From positions 11,286,501 to 11,350,500 of the forward strand of contig NC_059544.1 of NCBI RefSeq assembly GCF_905220415.1: DNA of 64,000 bases, read 5' to 3'. Below, in pieces: positions 39,701 through 45,090 of the stretch. Source of the stretch: Colias croceus. Taxonomy: Eukaryota; Arthropoda; Insecta; Lepidoptera; Pieridae. The position numbers and the translations under genes are program-made. The notes under the pieces are model-generated. The model did not search any database. It was not told the DNA's origin and saw only the letters and a program-made list of their open reading frames with translations. Every line of letters begins with the position of its first letter. The stretch's first letter is position 1.

Positions 39701-40223
39701 CTATGGTAATTCATTCTTTAATTATTATAATTTTTAATTAACTAAGCTTTCTTCCCAATTACTTATAACTCGTTGAAGTGTGTCCAATTTGGGATATGTT
39801 CTGGTGAATCCAACTTTTAAATTCAAGCCTTTTTACTACTAATTCTGATGTGCTCATCTTATGTGGACGCGTAGTGAGAATGCAGGTCTATTCGAAATCG
39901 GCCTCTTGCTTAGTGCCGACTTAGTGCACGCTATTAAATTCTAATCGCATCGATCCAGCGTATTTATGTTATTCACAAATTTATTGTTATTCAGGGTTTG
40001 CCAATTAAAACATTTTACTCTCGTCCCACTTCCTAATAATTTGCTGAATTCCATGATTCCATTTTATTTACAAATTTTATATATTTGCAGCATAACATAC
40101 AGCCACGACAACGAGATCCTATTCGCTAGCTACGCGGACGGCACGGTGGCCGCGTGGGAGAGCACCGAGCCCGCCGCGAGACCCGCGCCTCTGCGCATAC
40201 TGCCTGCGCATGCGCTGCTTTAA
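3303..40223 (+). CDS. LYST: Lysosomal-trafficking regulator (LYST / mauve orthologue), 5'-partial, 45 exons
   Basis: Large BEACH-family scaffold that controls the size and fusion of lysosomes and lysosome-related organelles; loss causes Chediak-Higashi syndrome in human and the mauve phenotype in fly. I see 45 exons with GT/AG borders and fully consistent phase, giving 2,456 residues and a TAA stop at 40221-40223. Order: helical N-terminal segments, a concanavalin-like region (about residues 326-620), an ARM-like helical region (620-1560), PH-BEACH (about 1610-1730), BEACH (1730-2037), then WD40 repeats. LYST rather than neurobeachin or WDFY3 is favoured by [39 protein letters not shown] and YYGFD in the BEACH domain. 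There is no start codon in window exon 1, so the N-terminus lies upstream. Exon coordinates are in the block entries that follow. Introns contain one hAT and one BEL insertion. Confidence 0.95.
3565..3700 (+). repeat. Non-LTR retrotransposon 3' tail
   Basis: A truncated 3' end reads 'gaaccgtcatgggcggcgac' and 'ctaccatcaagtgggtcgcc' followed by an A-rich (aaataaat) tail. It is the common form of a dead lepidopteran LINE/SINE tail and has no coding remnant. Confidence 0.6.
5370..5532 (+). repeat. Short MITE, copy 1 (GAAGTGAAACTTCTTT family)
   Basis: Inverted ends GAAGTGAAACTTCTTT (5400-5415) and AAAGAAGTTTCACTTC (5509-5524) enclose about 95 bp including 'catgacgcgacctttaaatt'. Related copies are at 15484-15638 (-), 22594-22690 (+, 5' truncated) and 33265-33405 (-). 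No coding capacity. Confidence 0.6.
5893..6353. repeat. LYST intron with LINE tail and tRNA-Tyr primer-site relics
   Basis: The intron starts gtgagtccttcgagacggat and contains two more copies of the motif (about 5951 and 6254). Positions 5995-6105 hold a LINE 3' tail ('gattgtggtcaagcgcttcc'). At 6169-6195 'tgcgggttcgagtcacgc' resembles a pol III B box of a SINE fragment. Confidence 0.5.
7046..10300 (+). CDS. LYST: LYST exons 8-14: concanavalin A-like (LamG-type) region
   Basis: Exons: 7046-7192, 7888-8036, 8219-8273, 8361-8533, 9035-9109, 9261-9378, 10134-10300. The product reads as a jelly-roll region: [15 protein letters not shown], then [27 protein letters not shown], and a final strand with [18 protein letters not shown]. 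This arrangement is typical of the ConA-like domain N-terminal to the PH-BEACH of large BEACH proteins. Exon 12 carries [19 protein letters not shown] and exon 14 ends [12 protein letters not shown], similar to the GGIQ-LLFL helix after this domain in LYST. Phases run 1,0,1,0,0,1,0 without conflict. Confidence 0.88.
7440..7790 (-). repeat. Degraded LINE reverse-transcriptase fragment
   Basis: On the minus strand the sequence reads, with stops, a [10 protein letters not shown] motif and, further on, AFD-S-AFDCVDH. These are the reverse-transcriptase fingers/palm motifs of Jockey/CR1-type non-LTR elements, in the wrong order for an exon of LYST. The fragment is truncated at both ends. Confidence 0.7.
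10470..10725 (-). repeat. LINE 3' tail with (GAAA)n, minus orientation
   Basis: A (gaaa)n run begins at about 10482 and ends with 'gcactgattttcagtggttc'. The same family is found at 62545-62745 in the second hAT element ('taacactgattttcagtgac'). No coding capacity. Confidence 0.55.
10974..21906 (+). CDS. LYST: LYST exons 15-31: ARM-like helical region
   Basis: Exons: 10974-11144, 11473-11619, 12545-12763, 13706-13849, 14118-14380, 14563-14609, 14773-14909, 15209-15313, 15713-15865, 16482-16571, 16872-17006, 18024-18209, 18521-18752, 19612-19773, 20067-20272, 21215-21447, 21716-21906. Leu/Ala-rich amphipathic helices dominate, as expected of the armadillo-like stretch before the PH-BEACH domain. 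An acidic/serine linker (exons 19-21, containing [19 protein letters not shown] and [19 protein letters not shown]) breaks it up. Exon 26 contains a Gly/Ser stretch (GGSGGSG). Exon 31 ends [10 protein letters not shown], which joins in phase to [16 protein letters not shown] of exon 32. Several exons (15, 29, 30) are extremely GC-rich beside AT-rich introns. Confidence 0.9.
11723..12285. mobile_element. Fold-back MITE with ~170-bp inverted arms
   Basis: Left arm from GTAAAGGG (11723) and right arm ending CCCTTTAC (12285) are inverted copies of about 170 bp. Both include 'cccgccgccattttgat', 'tcgcggcgcacgattaaagt' and 'aatgtctaataacatagtac'. The right arm carries about 12 extra bases near its outer end. 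Between the arms lies about 190 bp with its own small palindrome ('cattacataaaa'). No transposase. A clear target-site duplication was not found. It sits in the LYST intron between exons 16 and 17 and could fold into a very long hairpin in the pre-mRNA. Confidence 0.85.
12893..13194 (+). mobile_element. tRNA-derived SINE
   Basis: The head has pol III promoter boxes: A box TGGCTCAGTGG (12901-12911) and B box GGTTCGAGACC (12944-12954). The body includes 'ggaaaacatcgtgaggaaac' and the end is gctgatgatgatga, a tail typical of lepidopteran SINEs. It looks full-length and little decayed. It lies in sense orientation in the LYST intron between exons 17 and 18. Confidence 0.85.
13262..13560 (-). repeat. 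Degraded LINE reverse-transcriptase fragment
   Basis: On the minus strand, remnants of the AFDKVDH motif ('tgatccaccttatcaaatgc' on +) and of the VLQG/SSKARI region near 13270-13300 are readable with frameshifts. It is the same type of Jockey-like fragment as those at 7440-7790 and 29935-30150, all antisense to LYST. Confidence 0.6.
15484..15640 (-). repeat. Short MITE, copy 2
   Basis: Reverse-complement relative of the 5370-5532 element, sharing 'aaggtcgcgtcatggcaata' and the GTGT/CGAGCACA end. The outer terminal repeat is more decayed (TTTCAATTCTG). Confidence 0.55.
15900..16045 (+). repeat. Interspersed repeat tail
   Basis: Segments 'ccttcctcgataaatgggct' and 'tcggaccagtagttcctaag' recur in altered form at 1110-1240. 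This resembles the 3' end of an RTE-like element; there is no coding sequence. Confidence 0.5.
17544..17868. repeat. Direct tandem duplication, ~155-165-bp units
   Basis: Unit 1 (17544-17699) and unit 2 (17702-17868) share 'atgatcattataaatacaaa' and 'ggaattaacaatatcacgaa' and both end gtggtcat. Unit 2 has a short insertion (gtgggtat). It is in the LYST intron between exons 25 and 26; no coding frame. Confidence 0.85.
19140..19395 (+). repeat. Degraded LINE reverse-transcriptase fragment, sense orientation
   Basis: The plus strand reads [20 protein letters not shown], then after a frameshift and stop [14 protein letters not shown]. These are the consecutive palm motifs of a Jockey-type reverse transcriptase, separated by about 200 bp as in a real element. 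It is a dead fragment. Confidence 0.8.
20440..21040 (+). repeat. LINE 3' end with ORF2 C-terminus
   Basis: An open frame to 20783 encodes the C-terminal tail of a Jockey-type ORF2, with [24 protein letters not shown] and [16 protein letters not shown], a pattern common at the end of these polyproteins. It is followed by about 230 bp of 3' UTR ending in an A-rich (aataaaataaaatg) tail. The 5' part is missing (dead-on-arrival copy). Confidence 0.8.
22144..22342. mobile_element. MITE with GACGTGAYAACGTC inverted ends, copy 1
   Basis: Inverted motifs GACGTGATAACGTCTT (22144-22159) and AAGACGTTATCACGT (22284-22298), followed by 'cgtaaacctactttacaaac'. The second copy at 31910-32135 shares both ends. 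No coding capacity; it lies in the LYST intron between exons 31 and 32. Confidence 0.65.
22415..27635 (+). CDS. LYST: LYST exons 32-34: linker and PH-BEACH domain, split by a hAT insertion
   Basis: Exons: 22415-22558, 22795-23057, 27535-27635. Exon 32 encodes [18 protein letters not shown], the conserved W-LD-TEGP-R linker found before the PH domain of BEACH proteins. Exon 33 encodes the PH-BEACH core, including [18 protein letters not shown]; exon 34 encodes [16 protein letters not shown] and finishes the fold. This non-canonical PH domain packs on the BEACH domain. The 4.5-kb intron between exons 33 and 34 is mostly a hAT element (23231-27216); without it the intron would be about 490 bp. 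A possible 47-bp exon at 22013-22059 breaks phase and was left out. Confidence 0.93.
22594..22690 (+). repeat. Short MITE, copy 3 (5' truncated)
   Basis: Shares 'ccttgaaattttactctcaa' and the AAAGAAATTTCACTTC end with the elements at 5370, 15484 and 33265. Confidence 0.55.
23078..23230 (+). repeat. Minisatellite left of the hAT insertion
   Basis: Tandem units of roughly 35-40 bp built from acgcacacatacgtgttac and acacactcacacgtataac. The array is interrupted by the hAT element and resumes at 27217. Confidence 0.85.
23405..25963 (-). CDS. hAT transposase, ZMYM1-like / DUF4371 type, 852 aa
   Basis: Uninterrupted frame from ATG at 25963. After a Lys/Arg-rich N-terminus and an acidic serine-rich linker (to about 100), residues 165-245 form a TTF-type zinc finger (WFYKP near 167, CFCC at 194-197, CEH at 230-232). 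The catalytic RNase-H-like region has [14 protein letters not shown] (Asp370) and [14 protein letters not shown] (Asp439), with CIDH at 467-470 and RWSAHY at 525. The C-terminus (about 770-835, [20 protein letters not shown]) is the hAT dimerisation domain. No stop or frameshift is seen, so it could be active. It reads opposite to the host gene LYST. I assign the last catalytic Glu only by family expectation. Confidence 0.93.
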   Translation of the reverse strand: MPRGIHTSKRQSGFQQRKAKKAKMDEIQSMSGSLFKYVTKADSGQSSSKVPESPADESNDSHLGDSHSDSNIDNTESMKTTQDLDGIKINNENDAVNATFGDSISFEESVQHLRDVSHWSLPVPDNVRIDIIKKGSEHFQNKEGPFPTVSRHGSKIKGDSRHLSQEWFYKPMPSGEKILRSWMVFSPISNNLYCFCCRLFAVSNIQTTFTTGFQKWWKLNPKVLDHETSCEHLENFEKWKTLEMRLKSHTTIDDAALQLMNTEKQKWKNLLSRLLDITLFLAKQNLAFRGHDETKGSSNKGNFLELVKLLSKYDAVLKEHILYLEQEKSPKVTYLSPEIQNEFINVLANHVKCQLVNEIKSAKYFGIMFDSTPDVSHVDQMSEVIRYVKINNRKVEVKEVFLGFFPLHGKKAADLSAEILKKLENDGLDIMMCRSQGYDNAAVMSGIHGGVQAIIKEKNNKAIFIGCIDHSINLCGQHSFAQNVTCVTFFGAVETIFNFFSTSTSRWEVLLNHSKASVKRLSTTRWSAHYGAVKVLAENFDGIISAIEELCDQDVNLETRGAAQNLMPAVCNFSFLCFLFFWNDVLREVNNAQIALQSKGLCVDEIIIKLEALRLFIGEKRLHLAEEAIDFAVQKSEKYNISMERRIRRKKRMPGELASSTEAGLTLRAELQKDMLECIDRFNIELETRVKSIKDVASLFEVVQSKTLLSANTEQLKLAISKFTNLYDEVSETELLLEIPRLRRHLKAANITVSNWVILDFLKFIVEWDFTESLPNLTVALKLFITICASVASCERSFSKLKLIKNYLRSTMTETRLNNLGILTIEHEATQNINFEDVISEFASVKARRKKF
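26088..26137. repeat. Perfect 19-bp hairpin upstream of the transposase
   Basis: Left arm CCCAGACGCAGGATTGTTA (26088-26106) and its exact complement (26119-26137) are separated by 12 bases. It lies about 125 bp upstream of the transposase start, within the hAT element. Confidence 0.9.
27217..27325 (+). repeat. Minisatellite right of the hAT insertion
   Basis: Continuation of the 23078-23230 array (acgcacacatacgtgttac units), showing that the hAT inserted into an existing tandem repeat. Confidence 0.85.
28038..30359 (+). CDS. LYST: LYST exons 35-39: BEACH domain
   Basis: Exons: 28038-28299, 28591-28738, 29093-29233, 29670-29884, 30204-30359. Hallmarks appear in order: [144 protein letters not shown] and [13 protein letters not shown]. 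This is a complete BEACH fold, with no lost block. The LNVFPACTYYG segment matches the LYST version better than other BEACH subfamilies. Exon 38 uses a TG-repeat in place of a normal pyrimidine tract before its acceptor. Confidence 0.96.
29641..29669 (+). promoter_or_regulatory. TG-repeat 3' splice site of LYST exon 38
   Basis: The acceptor region is (tg)n followed by cgtgtgtgcag. It has almost no C and no continuous pyrimidine run; alternating UG replaces the polypyrimidine tract. Confidence 0.7.
29935..30150 (-). repeat. Degraded LINE reverse-transcriptase fragment
   Basis: On the minus strand [14 protein letters not shown] ('gatctactttatcaaacgcc' on +) and, at 29945-29975, GVPQGSYLG remnants are readable. 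The motifs are about 150 bp apart, closer than in an intact reverse transcriptase, so there is an internal deletion. Confidence 0.7.
30433..30534 (-). repeat. RTE-like repeat tail
   Basis: Contains 'tatcccggaaatcccacggg' and 'atgcgggtttttctttgact' and ends ggaaagctagta. The same family occurs six or more times in the SART1 introns. Confidence 0.7.
30585..30705 (-). repeat. tRNA-like SINE head, minus orientation
   Basis: On the minus strand the B-box-like GGATTCGATTCC ('ggaatcgaatcc' on +) lies in a tRNA-like fold with an anticodon-arm-like stretch 'cttccaagccagag'. It is a truncated SINE head rather than a functional tRNA, since no intact acceptor stem pairs. Confidence 0.55.
30772..40223 (+). 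CDS. LYST: LYST exons 40-45: C-terminal WD40 repeats
   Basis: Exons: 30772-30958, 31261-31439, 32194-32423, 32745-33040, 39471-39705, 40091-40223. WD-type motifs include [15 protein letters not shown] (exon 42), [10 protein letters not shown] (exon 44) and [16 protein letters not shown] (exon 45); the repeats form the C-terminal propeller. Exon 43 carries a His/Asp-rich insertion with repeated THAHSDV, which looks like a translated minisatellite. Exon 44 carries a long Pro/Ala tail ([20 protein letters not shown]). The intron between exons 43 and 44 holds a 6-kb BEL retrotransposon whose end lies 16 bp before exon 44. Translation ends at TAA 40221-40223. Confidence 0.92.
31910..32135. mobile_element. 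MITE with GACGTGACAACGTC inverted ends, copy 2
   Basis: GACGTGACAACGTCTTA occurs twice directly (31910-31926, 31941-31957) and once inverted (TAAGACGTTGTCACGT, 32083-32099). The right flank 'gtaaaccgactttacggaca' matches copy 1 at 22310-22330. Non-coding; it ends about 60 bp before LYST exon 42. Confidence 0.65.
33265..33405 (-). repeat. Short MITE, copy 4
   Basis: Starts TTTTTTGAAGTGAAACTTCTTT and contains 'aaggtcgcgtcatgataata'. It ends about 28 bp before the BEL insertion point. Confidence 0.6.
33433..35160 (-). repeat. BEL 3' LTR (left on +)
   Basis: 1,728 bp. Reading by eye, it differs from the other LTR at one position (C at 34876, T at 39170), which implies a recent insertion. Confidence 0.95.
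35182..37596 (-). CDS. BEL/Pao gag-protease protein, 804 aa, pol deleted
   Basis: An open frame from ATG at 37596. Residues 55-110 form an Arg/Glu-rich coiled coil; 160-350 is the BEL gag region ([32 protein letters not shown]). Zinc knuckles follow at about 400-460: [27 protein letters not shown] and CKKCKRWHH. The DUF1758-type aspartic protease spans about 500-660, with active-site block [13 protein letters not shown] (a DEG in place of the common D-S/T-G, as seen in this family) and GWVLHG. The last ~140 residues ([20 protein letters not shown]) resemble the very end of a pol polyprotein after integrase. So the middle of pol is missing without breaking the frame. Confidence 0.88.
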   Translation of the reverse strand: MKMPITRSQKNTPQGRQMSSKEDDSRSLQTPTNIAMTTDTLNIQQTAENKEETSARYYRAISEKARSVRSIESAARRRRLEAEQEVLQREYEVAQAAARLSRVRLEIAQCDEEIDDSTIDDNEFTTECCENTKKTAVLDGERAANLCSLDIKNENVTSKFIEVQTLADALKEVICTKNNTAATQPNYMHELPFFVGSSDEWIAFKTVYEDTAPLFNDVQNMARLRRAIKGRAREAIKSLLYSAAKPNDVIDSLRRRYGRTDALVLAELDKLQALRRITDDPRDVCMFASQINNSVAAIKGLKRPEYLLAPHIVKLILEKLPQSFLYRWYDYIGDEEHSVSDITRVSQWLNREADRCGSHVSLGETNNWRTNRKNVYYSEGNNVTNEHTANYSVSESKDTCLHCKKDHVLSECPQFMKLSTHERWDVVKKNRVCFNCLKGKHRKENCRKPPCKKCKRWHHSLLHVDYAVQERDSDNVPCEPITNAVNNVCATNMSRAYLKMVEVQVFGPKGSEKIMALLDEGSTVTLLDSSLANRIGASGVKTELVLQTVGGKNIVNSQSVVLNLKLKGVHSDKVRQINQVCTVDNLKLAPQFLIKERIEQYRHLREFAEQLYYEAKAPLLLIGQDNWRLMESKQIRKGRTGQPVASRTALGWVLHGIDRNNTRSVNVVNTCFYANPGNVKPNFIKQSLKITRGLQVKDYALTTHNNTCNMKLINRKYEHVTRKGRYKSYGNCSNMSPTKAFRQRVPSQYNMKQKPNVHYGEIINRRVHWPPKQRGNWKYRKFDPDGITIYNNLSGISSIANHRG
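37597..37726 (-). other. BEL leader with repeated tRNA-Tyr primer motifs
   Basis: Between the 5' LTR and gag the minus strand reads TGGTTCTTCGAGCCG, then a variant TTTGGTGCATTCGAGCCGG about 35 bp on, and TGGTCCTTCGATTG near 37620. The primer-binding site is thus present in three imperfect copies. The first is placed correctly for priming. Confidence 0.75.
37727..39454 (-). repeat. BEL 5' LTR (right on +)
   Basis: 1,728 bp and nearly identical to 33433-35160. On the plus strand its last bases (gatcgctaaca) lie directly before ATTGTTTTTTATACAG and LYST exon 44. Confidence 0.95.
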
Positions 40224-41230
40224 TACACACACACACACACAGACACACAAATAAATACACAGAACTCACTCACTCACCAAAACACAACACTATAACTCTA
40301 CCACACACCCACAAACAGACAAATACACAAACACACAGAACTCACACACTCACTAAAACATAACACTATAAATCCACCACACATACCACCTACACTTACA
40401 GCACCAAAACAAACTTCTCTCCCCCTATCTATCCCCAACCGTTTCTATAATTAATAATTTACGATTTTCTCAAAGTAATGGGATACAATACACTAATGCC
40501 TATAATAAACACAATTGAAATCATTTTACATATTGACACAACATTTTGAATTCAACACAATGTGGTCTCACATACATATAGAAACAAAAAATGGCAGCTT
40601 TATGACATGAGCAGAACAAAATAAAATATTATGTACATCATAGATGCCAAATGTGAAGAAATTTTATTATTTTAACAAATGATATTAAACCAGTCGACTC
40701 ATCGGATGTATATGTAAGTTAGAATGGATGCTTAGATATAAGATACTCTAATTCCTTGCCTATGTATAAAAGCAATAAGCGTATGGAGTCTTCCTGAAAA
40801 CATATTTATGTATAATAATTTATAATGAATAATAGATTAAAGTTTTATTGTGAATCTGTACATAATTTAGATTAAATTTTATATTTTAATACAGAGGCAT
40901 TAATATACGTAAAATGAAGTAATTTTAGAACATTCCACTATTTTATTGCTCAATAAAATCATTATAATGTTTTAAAAAATTCAGTATTTACAAGACACAA
41001 TGTAGATTATTTTTAGAAAAAAGTTCCGTATATTGAAATGAATTGTTTTGTAGTAATTTACATCCTTAAATTTAAATTATATTGTATACTTTAATAAATG
41101 ATAATTACTCCTAAAATTATTGTCTAAAAGACTTTGTAACTGGCAGCAATATAAGTGTGCTATGTATATCATTAAGGTTGTTTACAGTTGGAATGATTGT
41201 TAAAGATAAATAAAAACGTGAAAATAATAT
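40224..41230 (+). other. LYST: LYST 3' UTR
   Basis: After the stop there is an (ac)n run and a direct ~75-bp duplication containing 'acagaactca' and 'cacaacactataactc' / 'cataacactataaatc' (about 40259-40310 and 40337-40385). Candidate polyadenylation signals AATAAA are at about 40963 and 41093, and the last is at 41209-41214. Confidence 0.6.
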
Positions 41231-42599
41231 TATGGTGTTTTATTTTTCATCCTCTAAGGTTCTTATTAATTAACAATATAATTTACTAGTTGGCCCGGAA
41301 AACGTTCTGGCAGGACACGCTTATTACTTAGGGTTGTGAAACATAAACTTGGCCGATTCTCAAACCTACCCACTACTACAATTTTTATGAAATTTTGTGT
41401 GTATATCTCTCAAAAAATTGCATAAAAATTGGTCCAAATTGACAAAAATATAATATTATACTATGTACCGTATGTATACAATATTATATATATGCATTTG
41501 GTAAAAAACGGTTATTTGAGACACTTAAATTTTATCATTGGTATAAGTGCAGGTAGTAAATAGTTTGGAAAATCCAAAAGTGCACGCCTCATAATCTCAT
41601 CCTTTGCAATAAAATTAATTATTTATAAAGAGTACACTATAAATATAAAAAAGAAATAAAATAAAACAGTTGGAAAAGTAAAGAAAACGGTACCGTAATA
41701 ATTGAGCTATTTTTCTTGTGGCCCCACCTAGATGTGAAACTGCGCAGGTTTAAGGGACTGACTACCAACTTATTTTTTTAAACCTTGGCTTATAGTATAA
41801 AGAATCGAGTTTATAATGGTGAATTTTGAGTACACTATAAATATAAAAAAAATAAAAATTAAAATAAAGAATATATATAGATATACTAAAATTATGGAGA
41901 ACAGTCGATATTTTTTTTTGTTTATTTAATAACAATTAAACCACATCGAATCAGACCCTGAAAAATGAAAGGGTTCTATTCCTGAGCATACTCAAGCGTA
42001 AGAGAAAAAAAAGACTCGATTAGTAAAGTATTTCGGTCGCTATCGTGTTAAGAAAATCCTCCGCACATACAGACACACGGACGTCCAACAACAACTTTTT
42101 TAAACTGTTTTTTAACTAGTTTAAATAACAAAAATGACATCAAAAATATCATGAATGTTAAAAATAGTGTTTTTTCTTAATATGTGTGTGTATGTATTAT
42201 CTTACAAGTGCAATGTATGATACATAAAGACATTTTAAGTTTGAAAAATCAGATGTTTTGCGCGAAGAGACAGTAGTACCCACCTCAAAGCTTCGCTTAT
42301 GAGGCGTGCAATAAGAAATTTTAAATATTCATGCCAGATCTAATCATACACAGTACACACAAATACAAAAAACGTACAGAATGTACGTGCATGACTCTCA
42401 AAACAAGTAGAGGCTAAATAAAACGCAAATTATTTACTCATTTCGTAATTTAATATAAATTATGAAATAGAAAGTAATACATGATATTATTCATACCTAT
42501 AATTATTATAGGGAATACAGAAATAGCATAATTTAGCACATGATATTCTTATAAAAGTACCATCACATAAAAACTATTTAAACAAATTAAAAACTTGAC
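41231..42599. other. Convergent intergenic region with repeat remnants
   Basis: No gene is seen between the LYST 3' end and the LRRC71-like stop. Positions 41285-41465 resemble an RTE-like tail ('cccggaaaacgttctggcag'). The segment gtacactataaatataaaaa occurs twice (about 41633 and 41830), suggesting a decayed direct repeat. Confidence 0.5.
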
Positions 42600-44094
42600 C
42601 TATCTTCTACCAAGTTTCATAGGTTTGAGCTTTTCACATTTAACTTGTGTTCCACTCATCCCGATGCAGTAAGTGAAGTCTTGTATGGCTTCCAGTTCAC
42701 AACTCCTACTTGGCATCGGATTTCCCTCCACCATAACTCGGACCAATCCAACTTCATCTGTTTTGCATTTTAAACTCTCTTGGTATCGGATCACCTTTAA
42801 TAGTTTTACTAGACTTTCATGTCCCAGGTTATTATAGGACATATTAAGGTAAGAGAGACTCAAATTGCCGATAGAATATAAGTAAGAATCTTTGCGTATA
42901 GTGTCTCTCGCACAAAATGTTTCGTTGTTCGGTCCAATGAGATCAAATGTCATTTTTTTTGCTTTAGCAGCAATATTGTCCGAGGGAGCGAGTGGTTCAG
43001 AATTAGTGGTGAGAGCTGTAGTGCTCTGCCGCTTAGGGCGAACGCTCCTCTTCTTTCCACTGCCACGATCGTCCAATGATTTTGCGACGGGAGTATTGAG
43101 CAGCTCCTTATAGCATTTAATATAAACTTCTTTTTGTCTGTTTAAATATTCTATACTTCGTGCTCTTTTTGATACAATTTCATCATAAGTCATAGGAAAT
43201 TCCATCAAACTACTGAAGATGGCTGCCGCTCCACTGTCTGAAATTTGGTTTCCAGATAAGTTAAGAAATCGCAACTGTCGGTTGCTGCGTAGCATTGAAC
43301 CTAAAGCAATGGCGCCATCGTTGGTTATAGTATTTGAAGCCAGCGACAAGACGCGCAGGGTACGAGATGCGGGCTGTGGGTACACTAATTGAGCAGCGAT
43401 ACGAATACAATCTCTATCGACCAAACCGCACCTTTCAAGACTCAAGCACTTTAAGTTAGTTTGATACTCGAGGAGCAAATATTGATTGTAGTGCGCAACC
43501 GGAGAATCGTCTAGGCATATTTCTGTTATTTGGGACTGTCGCAAATGTTTCGTTATCTCATAGATGCTGTAACCATCAATAGCTCCCCAGCGTATCGTGA
43601 TTCTGTTCAAATATGGCTGATATGGAAGACAAAAGCCTATGACTTCCAGGAGCAGTTGAGGCACTGAGGTACGCTGGAACAGCAGTTCGACAAGATGGCC
43701 GGCGCTGTCGCAGATCGCGGTGATCAGCACCAGCTGGCTTTGGTCGGTGACGCCGAACGCTAACTGTGACTCCGTTTTTTCCTTTTCTTGAGACATGCGC
43801 GCGGTCGACGTGTATTGCATGATAGATCTTTCACGTTTTGTTTTTTTATTCTTCTCAGATACACTCACATACTCCTCTGAAAAATATGTATTTATTTTGA
43901 TATTCCTCTTTTATTTGCATCTTATATATTCATAGTTTTTAATTTTTAAATACTAAAAGAAACTTACTCTTAATGCGTGTTAACACTCTGACTTCGAATT
44001 GGGCCTCCATTTGGTAACATGCGTATGGAATGAAAGCAATAATATCAAGAGGCGTCGGTCGAGTCAAACTTAAACGGGTCTCATTATCCGCCAT
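42600..44094 (-). CDS. LRRC71: LRRC71-like leucine-rich repeat protein, two exons, 467 aa
   Basis: Exon 1 is 43968-44094 (ATG at 44094; begins MADNETRLSLTRPTPLD) and exon 2 is 42600-43876, joined in phase 1. Leucine-rich repeats of the ribonuclease-inhibitor type lie at about residues 195-290 (LKCLSLERCGLVD, LRVLSLASNTITNDGAIALG, LRFLNLSGNQISDSGAAAI). They are followed by a charged, Lys-rich insertion (KKRSVRPKRQ) and one later repeat (LSYLNMSYNNLGHESLVKLL). A repeat block, a basic low-complexity insertion and a final repeat with EGNP is the layout of vertebrate LRRC71, a ciliary/sperm-associated protein. The role in insects is inferred only. Convergent with LYST; about 1 kb from the SART1 3' end. 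A paralogous first exon lies at 61616. Confidence 0.85.
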
Positions 44095-44133
44095 TACTCT
44101 ATAATAAAAATAATCTTCTTAGTATAAATAAGT

Positions 44134-44367
44134 TTATTTTATATGTATATTTGTTTTTATTATAGCCGTTAAACTGTGTTTTGACAGTATTTCTTGCTTT
44201 TTTACTTCTTTTATATCGTCATTGCTCATAATATTTTCTGCCAGTAATTTATAGAATTTTTGTTGAAAGAAAAAGTTACAAAAGAAGTTACATTTCTGAG
44301 GTTGCACGTTGCCAAGAGCGGGGATGGCTGTTCGTTTACGGTGTATGGTATTTGTGAATAACACCAT
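44134..44367 (-). CDS. Possible small protein, 77 aa
   Basis: An ATG-started frame, 40 bp upstream of the LRRC71-like start on the same strand. It reads MVLFTNTIHRKRTAIPALGN at its start, then a Cys/Phe-rich stretch (CNFFCNFFFQQKFYKLL) and a charged helix (NDDIKEVKKQEILSKHSL). It looks more protein-like than chance frames in this AT-rich DNA, but I recognise no family. It could be an unspliced small gene or a 5' exon of something else. Confidence 0.3.
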   Translation of the reverse strand: MVLFTNTIHRKRTAIPALGNVQPQKCNFFCNFFFQQKFYKLLAENIMSNDDIKEVKKQEILSKHSLTAIIKTNIHIK

Positions 44368-45090
44368 GCGTGCCTGCTAATGCTCATGGTATAAAAATCA
44401 GCACAACACGAATATACATTTAATACATATTCAGCAAAATCGTTATTGAACTATAATAATTTATATTGTACACAGATAACTTCTTTACATTTATGACAAA
44501 TGAAATTTTGTGAGAAACCTCAGCATAAGGAATGCCACTGAAACTCATAATATTTGCATTTCCAATCATGTTTTTTTTTCTTTCTTAAAGTTTATCGTTA
44601 GGGAGATAGATGTCATTCCCCTTAATTTTCCTTTTAATGTACTTACAGGGGTAGAGTAGGTACGATCTACATGAGTTTGCAATTATTAGAAATAAAACAC
44701 ACATTTTCTGTTAATAATTTTATTCATATTAAAATTAAATGTAGGATACATTTGTCGTAAAGAGAATGGAATAAAACTTTCAATCGGACTTTAATTAATG
44801 AGAAAAGACAGGTAAGTAACCAAAAATTAATTGAAAATATACAGCTATACAATGAAGTTGTTATTTTATTAACGGTACAATTCATACAATCAAACAAAAA
44901 AAACGAATTTATATTGAATACAATTGATACCCACTCCGCTTTTTTACACAAACTGTTACACAAAAATACTTTTTACATCTACAATTTCATTATACTATGT
45001 CAATTTTTCCATGCATCTGACCTATCTTGTAATGGTATAATCCCTGGTCTATGGTTATAATTATGTATTTTATATTATATAAAATATGGT
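44368..45090. other. SART1 3' UTR and intergenic DNA
   Basis: On the minus strand an AATAAA signal lies at 44719-44724, about 370 bp after the SART1 stop, and is the likely polyadenylation signal. Nothing else coding is seen. Confidence 0.55.
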
